A stretch of DNA of 64,000 bases. Origin: JAICNG01 sp035249985. GTDB taxonomy: Bacteria; Gemmatimonadota; Gemmatimonadetes; Gemmatimonadales; Gemmatimonadaceae. The position numbers were made by a program, and so were the translations under genes. The notes beneath the pieces are model-generated. The model made no database searches. It was not told the DNA's origin and was given only the letters and a program-made list of their open reading frames with translations. Every line of letters begins with the position of its first letter. The stretch's first letter is position 1. Below are positions 17,100 to 24,292 of the stretch, piece by piece. Location of the stretch: contig DATFFP010000034.1 in NCBI GenBank assembly GCA_035249985.1, positions 11,050 to 75,049 of the forward strand, written 5' to 3'.

Positions 17100-17765
17100 C
17101 TAATTGACCAGTGCAAGGGTAAATCCGTCGTGGCCCTTGGAGCCAACGGTCTGAAGTGTCGTCGCGTCCACGCGGCGGTCGAGTGCCAGCATTTGATGGA
17201 AACGCCGGACGCCACCCACGCTGGCATCCTCACTGTTTGAATCCAACACGGCACCTTCGCGCACCACGTTATCGACGATGATGAGGGTTCCCGGTCGCGA
17301 GAGGCCAAGTACGGCCTCGAAGTACTCCGGGATGCGTTTCTTGTCGGCATCGATAAACACCAGGTCGAATGGCTTTGGGCCTTCGCGCGTGAGACGCACG
17401 AGTGCGGCAAGCGCGTCCTCCTCGCGCACTTCGACGATTCCGGTCACATCGGCCAGCGCTACGTTGTGGCGAGCCACGGCAGCGTGTTTCGGATCTGATT
17501 CGACCGTGATCAGGCGACCGTCGCCGGGGAGCGCTCGAGCGAGCCAGATGGCGGAGTAGCCCGCCAGCGTTCCCAGCTCGAGTACACAACGCGCTTTCTG
17601 GAGTCTGGCTAACAGGTGGAGAAACATCCCCTGATTGGGCGCGACGCTGATGGGCGGTAGATCCGCCTCAGCCGCGTGCTGTAAAACGGCATCAAGCGTG
17701 GCGTCTGGTCGCAGTACGTGCGCAGCGATGTACTCGTCGATGGCGTTCCACAGTGCTTGGGTCAT
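17100..17765 (-). CDS. O-methyltransferase family 3 (SAM-dependent)
   Basis: The ATG at 17765 gives a 221-residue class I methyltransferase of the catechol/caffeoyl-CoA type. Motif I is VLELGTLAGYSAIWLARALP, a GRLITVESDP strand holds the ribose-binding Glu, then FDLVFIDADKKRIPEYFEAV gives the metal-binding Asp and Lys of the family, and GTLIIVDNVVREGAV follows. It probably methylates a hydroxyl on a small aromatic or polyketide. It sits alone between attC-like repeats B and C. Confidence 0.92.
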   Translation of the reverse strand: MTQALWNAIDEYIAAHVLRPDATLDAVLQHAAEADLPPISVAPNQGMFLHLLARLQKARCVLELGTLAGYSAIWLARALPGDGRLITVESDPKHAAVARHNVALADVTGIVEVREEDALAALVRLTREGPKPFDLVFIDADKKRIPEYFEAVLGLSRPGTLIIVDNVVREGAVLDSNSEDASVGGVRRFHQMLALDRRVDATTLQTVGSKGHDGFTLALVN

Positions 17766-17880
17766 GGCGATGGTATGTCGGGCCAAGGCAGCATTCTACC
17801 TGCGCGTTCCTCCCTTGAGGCGAGGCGAAAGACGACGTTCGCGCTGACGCGCGATATGCGCTACCGGGAAACTTGTTGCC

Positions 17881-18013
17881 GCATTACGCCGCGTTCACCT
17901 GCAGCGATTTTCCCGAGGCGCCCTGAAAGCGCGCCGTGCAGTGCACTTCAAGGAGCTCAGACGTGATGGCTACCTTGGACATCACGCCTGACAGGTGGAG
18001 CAGCGAGTTCTGC
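17881..18013 (-). repeat. attC-like repeat C
   Basis: This 133-bp repeat begins GCATTACGCCGCGTTCACC and TGCAGCG, and ends with GATGGCTACCTTGGACATCA, then CGCCTGACAGGTGG and GAGTTCTGC. Its arms pair over CACCTG-CAG against CACCTG-T-CAG, with one unpaired base, which recalls the extrahelical base of attC sites. Central CACTTCAAGGAGCTCAGACG is shared in part with A. No strong GTTAGGC terminus, so one end is degenerate. Confidence 0.6.
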
Positions 18014-18321
18014 GGCGGGTCGGGATCATCCAGAGTTAGCGAATCGGCGACTGGAAGCGCAGACCTGTGCGCAGGACGAGAGATCCCGCGGGCTGCGGAC
18101 TGCTGCAAAAAGCAATCCGGCTACGAAGACGAAATGATCAATGAAGAAGCCGATTCCGTCATGTTGCCGATGGCAGGATGCGTCAACGCGCGACACCCCA
18201 ATTCGCGCACGGTTGCAACGTGCGGGTTCCGCAGCAAGCGCGGAACGTCACAGCGCGTCTTGACCCGGGCGGCGGTCCCGATGGGTCGGTTGCCGCCCAC
18301 CGTTCGTGATTGCTAGGCGGC
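18014..18321. other. Intergenic stretch after repeat C
   Basis: These 308 bases carry no credible gene; the plus frame across them is compositionally poor. At 18312-18318 GCTAGGC lies just after the DUF1080 gene stop and may be the degenerate end of another attC-like site, but I could not find a convincing matching arm. Confidence 0.4.
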
Positions 18322-19269
18322 TCAGGACTTGGGAACGCTCACGGTGATGTTCTTGAACTCCACGCGTTGCTCCTCGCCTTGGAGCATGATCGGGCCCGGG
18401 GCGCTCTCGTCGCCATCGATGGCACTTCCCGTCGTACCGGGGATGATCTGATCCGTAATCACGGGTCGGCCGTTCACGACAACCCAGATACGCCGTCCCA
18501 CCAGCGTGATGTCGATCGACTGCCAGACGTCGGGCCGCAGTGCGGCGTTCTCGCTCGGCACCAGGAACTTATGCACCGCGCCGGTGGTGCTGTGGAATGG
18601 GATGGAATCGCCGCCTTCCTTCAGGATCACCCAGTAACGTCCGCGGGGGAAGATTCCACTCGAAGCACCCTTCGGCAGTCGGAACTCGGCGTGAAGCTTC
18701 AGGTCCTGGAACTTCTCGACCGTCATGAGATTCGCGCCTTCCACACCATCGTTGACGAGAGCGCCGTCGCGCACAACCCAAAAGTTTGGTAGCGACCGCT
18801 TGGTGGGCGCGGGAATCCAGCCCGTCAAGTCCTTGCCATTGAAGAGAGGCTTCGGAGCCGTCCATGCTCGCGGAATCGGGCGTCGCAGAATGGGGGCACG
18901 CTTGCCAACGAAGTTCCAGTGAAGCCCCGTGGGCCCTGAGGCAGACCCGACGAGCGAGTCTCCTTGCACCCGCATCTCGAAGAGGAGGTCGCCCGACGTA
19001 TCCCATTCGCTGGGAATGGTGAACCGCGCGACTCCACCGGCCCACTCGACGCTCGAGATCGGCCGTGCACCGCCGATGAGGCCCACGAAGCGTCCAACCA
19101 GAGCTCGATACCCCGAGCGTTCAACCTCGAGCCACATTGTGAACACGTCGCGCGGGTTCATCACCCGCAGGTTCCAGCGTCCGACAATGGGGATGGGCTG
19201 CTCCTGCGCGGCGACGCCGCGCGGAATGCTGAGAACGGCGAGAGCGATGACGATGCGGCTCATCTGCAT
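18322..19269 (-). CDS. Secreted DUF1080 (3-keto-disaccharide hydrolase-like) protein
   Basis: The 315-residue product has a signal peptide (IVIALAVLSIPRGVAAQ) and two parts. The C-terminal half is a DUF1080 jelly-roll: PLFNGKDLTGWIPAP opens it, followed by FWVVRDGALVNDG, LKLHAEFRLPKGASSGIFPR and the closing VEFKNITVSVPKS. The N-terminal half (IVGRWNLRVMN, VARFTIPSEW) looks like a small separate beta domain. Related proteins act on sugars. ATG at 19269 precedes another at 19263. It is in the cassette-like region and codirectional with the LytTR gene. Confidence 0.8.
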   Translation of the reverse strand: MQMSRIVIALAVLSIPRGVAAQEQPIPIVGRWNLRVMNPRDVFTMWLEVERSGYRALVGRFVGLIGGARPISSVEWAGGVARFTIPSEWDTSGDLLFEMRVQGDSLVGSASGPTGLHWNFVGKRAPILRRPIPRAWTAPKPLFNGKDLTGWIPAPTKRSLPNFWVVRDGALVNDGVEGANLMTVEKFQDLKLHAEFRLPKGASSGIFPRGRYWVILKEGGDSIPFHSTTGAVHKFLVPSENAALRPDVWQSIDITLVGRRIWVVVNGRPVITDQIIPGTTGSAIDGDESAPGPIMLQGEEQRVEFKNITVSVPKS

Positions 19270-19359
19270 TGGCGACTCCGAAAGCGGACTCGCCAACTTC
19301 AACTGAGCGCTGGTCTTGTCCAGTGCTGCGCGACGAATGCGCCATCTTTTGCGACGAAA

Positions 19360-20232
19360 TTACAGGGGGATGCGCTTGGCGAGGCGATCGCGATAGCGCG
19401 CGCCCGTGGTGACCTTCGTCCCGTCGCGCAGGATAACCACGAAGTTTCCGCGGAACCAACGCTGTACTTCCCTGATCGCGGACAGGTTCACGATGGCGGA
19501 GCGGCTGATGCGGACGAATTGGCCGGGCAGGCGCTGTTCGAGGGCGGAGATCGGCTCCCGGATGCGTTGCTGCTTCTGTGCGGTGTGGACGACGACGTAA
19601 TCGCCATCGGCCTCGACCCACGCGATGTCACCGGGATCGACGAGCCAGACGCGATCGGCGGACTTGAGCGCGATCGGCCCCGCAGCGATGACCGGCGATG
19701 GATCTGGTGCCGCCGAAGGAATCGCGGCGGCAGGCCCCGGGAGCGCGATAATCGGCGGAGGTGGGGACGCTTGCCTCGTCGCGTAATACGTCGCGACAAT
19801 GACCCAGACCACCAGCACACTCACCATCGCGCGATTCCGCAGTTGATCCATGATGTGCCAACCTGGATCGACCGGAATCGGATTCGGGAACGACCACCAC
19901 CAGCCGAGCGCGAACGAGGAAGCGACGGTATGCAGTGCGATCACGAGCACCGCGAGCGCTGCGTATCGGACAATGCGTCGGCGTTTCGTCATTTCTGCGG
20001 ACGCGACCTGATCCAGTACGAATACGAGGATCGGCGCGATGAGTGCCCAGGCATACCACGGAATCATCGCCGGCTGCAGGTATTCCGCGTCCCAGAACGG
20101 TGGCTTCTCCGGGTCGCGCCAGGCCACCCATCGCTGCCACGCCATGGTGAGACCGAGCAGGCCCGCGCCGCAAAAGCACACGAGCCATGTGCGTGCGGTG
20201 GGGGTTCGTGCAGTTCGCGTTCCGCGTGACAT
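19360..20232 (-). CDS. Membrane LytTR-domain transcriptional regulator
   Basis: The 290-residue protein has an N-terminal part with four transmembrane segments (WLVCFCGAGLLGLTMAW, WALIAPILVFVLD, ALAVLVIALHTV, VSVLVVWVIVATYY), a Pro/Ala linker, and a C-terminal LytTR DNA-binding domain: DIAWVEADGDYVVVHTAQKQ, FVRISRSAIVNLSAI and VVILRDGTKVTTGARYR. It is a membrane-embedded regulator without a receiver domain; the membrane part probably senses. The ATG at 20232 is used; a GTG lies one codon upstream. Repeat D begins 18 bases upstream. Confidence 0.9.
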   Translation of the reverse strand: MSRGTRTARTPTARTWLVCFCGAGLLGLTMAWQRWVAWRDPEKPPFWDAEYLQPAMIPWYAWALIAPILVFVLDQVASAEMTKRRRIVRYAALAVLVIALHTVASSFALGWWWSFPNPIPVDPGWHIMDQLRNRAMVSVLVVWVIVATYYATRQASPPPPIIALPGPAAAIPSAAPDPSPVIAAGPIALKSADRVWLVDPGDIAWVEADGDYVVVHTAQKQQRIREPISALEQRLPGQFVRISRSAIVNLSAIREVQRWFRGNFVVILRDGTKVTTGARYRDRLAKRIPL

Positions 20233-20249
20233 CACAGCTCAAAGCCTCG

Positions 20250-20317
20250 CCCCAAGGTGATCAAACGCGATGGCTTCCTTAGGCATCCCGCCTGACAGGT
20301 GCAACAGCTAGTCGCGG
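20250..20317 (-). repeat. Partial attC-like repeat D
   Basis: These 68 bases match the right half of repeat C: CGATGGCTTCCTTAGGCATC, then CCGCCTGACAGGTGCAACAG and CTAGTCGCGG. The left half, expected near 20180, is not recognisable; the LytTR start lies there, so the repeat was probably truncated or diverged. Confidence 0.45.
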
Positions 20318-20487
20318 CGCGTGAAACCATTGTGAGAATATTTCAGTCTCGGCAAGAGCTCCCGCAGCATCCTCAGCGTCAGTGACGGTGAAAACAATGC
20401 GGCCCCAATGGAAGGGCTCGTTAAATGACCTTGGTGTGGCCGCGCTGATACGCGACGCGCGCGTCCGTCCTCTCGAATCGGCAAAGG

Positions 20488-22314
20488 CTAACGCGGGGGG
20501 GTAGCGATTGCCGGGATGATTTGACGTCCAACGAAAGCGTCTTCCCAGCGTGTCCAGATCCAGCCCTGCCGGAAATTGGCGCCGGTGAAGACCACGACGA
20601 GCTGGTGTTCGGGGGCCACCATCAGGATCTGACCACCATTGCCACCGGCGGAGTAGTGGCTGCGGCCGAGATGCCAGGCGTAACCGTCGGCGCCGCCACC
20701 ACCGTAGCTGTTGCCAAAATCCTCGGCGCTGAGGCCGGTGGTCTTCTCGGAGATCTGAATCTGTGGCTGCGTGGATTCCTTTACCCAGGATGAATCCACG
20801 ATGCGGCGCCCGTTCCAGACACCGCCATCGAGGTATGCTTGCCCGATTTTGAGAAAATCCCGGGAACGGAGTCTCGAGCCACCCGCGAGGTAGCCCTCGT
20901 CCGTCGGCATGAGGTTCCAGTGGTAGAGGCCGAACTGAAGCGGTCGTGCGACCGTGCGGTCGAAGAGCTCTGGAAGCCAAGTGCGCGTGCCATGCGTAAG
21001 TGCCGCCCCCATGAGGCTCATGGTCGCCGAGCAGTAGGCGTACCGCGTACCCGGTGGATGCGCCATCGGCAGGTCGAGCGTGTACTTCCACCAGTCACCC
21101 TTCACATTGTCGAGCTTGTCCTCGTTGCCGGGTGAGTTCTCGTCGTTATCATTGCAGGCCAGCCCCGAGCTGTGTGTCATCAGATGCGCGAGCGTAATCT
21201 CTGCCTTTCGCGGATCTGGATTGGCGAAGGGCCCGAGCCCGGCGAGCAACTCGTACGCCTTCGTTTGCGGAGACAGTGGCGCGCCGTTCCGCATCGCTCC
21301 GCCCAGCATGACCGACGCGAATGTCTTTCCGGCGGAGCGCAGATCGTGTGGCGTGTCGCGGTCGTAACCGTAGAAGTACTCCTCCAGAACCAGCTTGCCC
21401 TTGTGCGCGACGAGCAGGGAATGGATCAGGGGCGCGCCGCGTAAGGCAGGGTTGGTGTCGATGATCTGCTGGACCATGCGCGTAAGCGCAGCCTCATCGA
21501 TGCCGACGTCGCGGGCGCGCGCCGTCGTCCAGCCGTCGGCGAGCATGGGAGGCTGGCGGTACACATACCGAGAACGTCCAGGCGGGCGGGGAAAGAAGTT
21601 CGCCGCCTCGGCCGGCGATTTGCGCTCCAAGGTGAGCACGGTCCCCACGTCATCCCAGAACAAGCGCAGCGCATCGGGCGAGCGGAGGCGCACGGCCGCA
21701 TGCCGTATCTCCGGCTGATTCTCGTCGAACTTCAAGGTGAGGAACACGGAATCGGCGCGCTGCGAGACGTGATACAGCGAAGCGCCGCCGATTGAATTGA
21801 AATCGTGATTGCGGAATGCGCCAACGAGCTGTCCGGCCGTATCGCGATAGATCTTGAGGTACAGTGTGAAGCTCTCGGGGACCTGTCGCACTGTGCCGCG
21901 CCACCTGCCCGGTCCCACCGCAGGCAGCACCAGCTTCGTCGCGAATGGTTGACGGTAGCCTACTCGGCTGGGACGTTCGGGGGTCGCGCTGGATGGTTGG
22001 AGCCAGTAACCGGAGAGGTCGCCGTTCTTGCTCAGCACTCCGCGAAACCGGCCTGCGCCAAAGTCGATGTGGACGCTGTCGCCTCGAGCCACCGGGCGCG
22101 ATCGTGCATCCGCCAGTGAAGCCTGCCACGAGTCTCCGCGGCGCTCGACAAGCAGCTCGCCCGGTGACGCCGGCCGGAATCGTGAGTGGCTGACCCAGAT
22201 ACCGGTCAGGCTGTCCCCAGCCGTCTGGCCATGGATCACAGGCGCGACAACAGCGAGCATGGCACAGCAGGCGCCCGCTACTCCGACGATCCTCGTATGA
22301 GGTGCGTGCGTCAT
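20488..22314 (-). CDS. Serine hydrolase (class C beta-lactamase fold), secreted
   Basis: The ATG at 22314, with GAGGAAACC in front, gives 608 residues with a signal peptide (AGACCAMLAVVAPVIHGQ). The N-terminal ~280 residues hold a beta-rich part (LVERRGDSWQ, KIYRDTAGQLVGAFRNHDF) and the rest is a penicillin-binding-protein-like domain: RSAGKTFASVML supplies SxxK, YAYCSATMSLMG the Y-x-S/N position and GGNGGQILMVAP the third motif. It is likely a secreted esterase or peptidase of the EstB/AmpC class. It is flanked by partial attC-like sequences D and E. Confidence 0.88.
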   Translation of the reverse strand: MTHAPHTRIVGVAGACCAMLAVVAPVIHGQTAGDSLTGIWVSHSRFRPASPGELLVERRGDSWQASLADARSRPVARGDSVHIDFGAGRFRGVLSKNGDLSGYWLQPSSATPERPSRVGYRQPFATKLVLPAVGPGRWRGTVRQVPESFTLYLKIYRDTAGQLVGAFRNHDFNSIGGASLYHVSQRADSVFLTLKFDENQPEIRHAAVRLRSPDALRLFWDDVGTVLTLERKSPAEAANFFPRPPGRSRYVYRQPPMLADGWTTARARDVGIDEAALTRMVQQIIDTNPALRGAPLIHSLLVAHKGKLVLEEYFYGYDRDTPHDLRSAGKTFASVMLGGAMRNGAPLSPQTKAYELLAGLGPFANPDPRKAEITLAHLMTHSSGLACNDNDENSPGNEDKLDNVKGDWWKYTLDLPMAHPPGTRYAYCSATMSLMGAALTHGTRTWLPELFDRTVARPLQFGLYHWNLMPTDEGYLAGGSRLRSRDFLKIGQAYLDGGVWNGRRIVDSSWVKESTQPQIQISEKTTGLSAEDFGNSYGGGGADGYAWHLGRSHYSAGGNGGQILMVAPEHQLVVVFTGANFRQGWIWTRWEDAFVGRQIIPAIATPPR

Positions 22315-22620
22315 GGTTTCCTCGCGAAACCGCGAGGCATTATACGCCACGTCCCGGTTGTCAATAGTAATCCCGTCATTGCGCTGGCTTCGCCGGTCTT
22401 GGGATGACCGAACGCGGCGAGCCTGATGGCTCCAGCGTGCGTTGCCAGCCAACCATCGAATGCCCACCCCACTCGGCGGAGCCACGCCGCCGCGTTTGGG
22501 GCGTCGGATCCCTGGATCCACGGTGAATGCCGCGGACGCCAGTGTGAGCGTTCCGGCCTTGGGTCATCTTCGGCGGTTCCGAGGGCTGTGGGTGGTGCCG
22601 TGCGGGAGGAACGAGCGCGG

Positions 22621-22647
22621 TCCTGTCAGGTGCAACGGCATGCTAGC
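22621..22647 (-). repeat. Partial attC-like repeat E
   Basis: The 27 bases CCTGTCAGGTGCAACGGCAT plus GCTAGCC resemble the right end of repeat D and contain the TAG stop of the DinB gene. No matching opposite arm was found within 250 bases. Confidence 0.3.
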
Positions 22648-23209
22648 CAGCGCCCCCAGCAAGCATTGAGCGCAGTCTTCGGATGCGCAGAAGGTGATGG
22701 TCGTCGTGCTCTGAATAGAACTGAGCGCAGTCGACGAGGCGCATCGGCACTTGAAGGCGTTCATGAAAAGCAGACGCCTGCTGAAGTTCTGGCGACGCCT
22801 TCGCGAGTGCATCAACAAGGAGAGAGCGACGATCCTTCAGTTCTCTGATGATCTCCTTGATCGGTGACGCCTGGTGCTTCTTCGCCAGTTCCTGAAAGCG
22901 CGCACCCACGGCCGGAGAGTAGGTCTTCTTGCCCTTCTTCAAGTCATCCAGCCGTTCCTGCCACAACTCCTCCACGTCCGAGAGGTGCCCGATGTTCTGA
23001 GCGATGGACCACTTTCCCTCAACCTGCCGATGGGCGTCAGCATCATTCACGTCCAGGACAAGCGCTTCCAGTCGAGGCACCGTGCCGCGAAGTCGCTCGA
23101 TGAAGTCGGCGAGCATCCATGGCGGATGGACAAAGCTGAACTTTCGTTCCGCCCACGGAGGACGGTCGAACTCTGACGCAACCTCAACTGTGCGACGCAT
23201 CGGTTCCAT
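22643..23209 (-). CDS. DinB-like protein
   Basis: From the ATG at 23209 the product is 188 residues. The DinB features are the WSIAQNIGHLSDVEELWQER helix with His and the C-terminal FYSEHDDHHLLRIRRL helix carrying the HxxHH-like metal residues. A basic insert (DDLKKGKKTYSP) sits between. It is unrelated in position to the first DinB gene (6727-7209). Its stop lies inside the attC-like remnant E, as for an integron cassette. Confidence 0.78.
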   Translation of the reverse strand: MEPMRRTVEVASEFDRPPWAERKFSFVHPPWMLADFIERLRGTVPRLEALVLDVNDADAHRQVEGKWSIAQNIGHLSDVEELWQERLDDLKKGKKTYSPAVGARFQELAKKHQASPIKEIIRELKDRRSLLVDALAKASPELQQASAFHERLQVPMRLVDCAQFYSEHDDHHLLRIRRLRSMLAGGAG

Positions 23210-23802
23210 ATCGATCGCCTGGCTAACGCGCCGGAGTTTAGCTGCGGGCGCAGCTCGACAGGCGCGACTGAGTGTAAGTAACGATGGACCGGCCAAGCGC
23301 TCAACCCAACGATTGGAACGCCCGTCAGCTACAACTCCTCGTCAGATGGCAGCCGCGACGCATCTCGCACGATCGGATTCATTCGCCGACTGGCGGCGTA
23401 TCGAACAGCGTCTGGGATGCGACTTCGTCCTCGACCACCCGAACGCGCGATCGACCTTCTACTAACTGAATTAGGAGACGGATGATACTGCCTCATCTCG
23501 CAGAATCCGCTCCCTTCTGCGCGCCCTTCGCTGAGGCGACGCGTTGAACGACGACATGGGGGCGGAGTTCCGCCTTCACATGGATCTGCGCGCCCGGCCC
23601 TGCGAGCCGGCTTTTCCAGGTTGTGGGCGGTGCGGTCATCTTCGCCGTCTTCGCGATCCGCGTGCCTAACGCGATCGCCAGCGGACTCTCCGGCGGGTCG
23701 AGCGTTGGCATTGCCAACGCGCTTCGCCCGACGAGTTGACGCGTTGGTCGTCTCGAGACCTGCCCATGGGGCCGATAGCTGCCTTGGGAACGAACACTCC
23801 CC
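23210..23802 (+). pseudogene. Region of gene remnants including ADOP permease fragments
   Basis: No intact gene is present. In one plus-strand frame near 23550-23600 the residues GAEFRLHMDLRARP match the N-terminal signature of ADOP permeases (compare EEFRLHMELRA at the start of the gene at 24293). A hydrophobic piece FQVVGGAVIFAVFAI follows near 23610. A further piece, FADWRRIEQRLGCDFVLDHP, at about 23390-23450 has no clear relative. I read the stretch as a decayed permease copy plus unrelated debris. Confidence 0.4.
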
Positions 23803-23857
23803 TTGACAGCTTAGGAGAGACCGAACATCATCTCTCTCCTAATCACAATAGGAGAAG
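23803..23857 (+). promoter_or_regulatory. PadR gene promoter region with inverted repeat
   Basis: TTGACA at 23803-23808 is a -35 candidate. The perfect 10-bp inverted repeat TTAGGAGAGA (23811-23820) and TCTCTCCTAA (23833-23842), spaced by 12 bp, overlaps the expected -10 region and is a likely PadR operator. A further AGGAGAAG lies before the GTG at 23861 as ribosome site. The half-site TTAGGAGAGA recurs at 24273-24282, before the permease gene. Confidence 0.6.
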
Positions 23858-23860
23858 GCT

Positions 23861-24202
23861 GTGGCTGACCAGGCAGGGCTCCTCCCCGGCACCCTCGACG
23901 TGCTCATCCTGAAAGCCGTCTCGCTCGGCAGATTGCACGGTTACGGGGTGCTGTTGCGCATCGAGCAGATCTCCGGCGGCGCGCTCCAGATCCAGCAGGG
24001 CGCGCTGTATCCCGCGCTCTACCGCCTGGAGCACCAGGGGCTGATCGCCGGCGAGTGGGGCACCTCGGACAACAACCGCAAGGCCAAGTACTACCGACTC
24101 ACCACCGCCGGGCGGAAGCGGCTCGGCGAGGAGACGGCGAGTTGGAATCGTCTGGCTCAGGCCATCGCACGGGCGCTAGCAGCAACGCCCCAGGAAATCT
24201 GA
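23861..24202 (+). CDS. PadR family transcriptional regulator
   Basis: This 113-residue protein has the PadR winged helix: LLPGTLDVLILKAVSLGRLH, GYGVLLRIEQISGGALQIQQ, GALYPALYRLEHQGLI and the wing KYYRLTTAGRK, ending in a short C-terminal helix. Start is GTG at 23861 after AGGAGAAG. It is followed 90 bases later by the ADOP permease, the standard pairing in Acidobacteria and Gemmatimonadota, and probably represses both genes through TTAGGAGAGA sites. Confidence 0.92.
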   Translation: MADQAGLLPGTLDVLILKAVSLGRLHGYGVLLRIEQISGGALQIQQGALYPALYRLEHQGLIAGEWGTSDNNRKAKYYRLTTAGRKRLGEETASWNRLAQAIARALAATPQEI

Positions 24203-24292
24203 CGCCCGGGATGGGACAGGAATGCCCGCTGACACTTGTTTGCCCGCATCCGTTGTTCTCCTCCTTAGATGATTAGGAGAGAGGCGTAGCTG

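Noticed and set aside
18180..18318. attC-like site after the DUF1080 gene
   Set aside because: Right end GCTAGGC and length fit, but arms do not pair.
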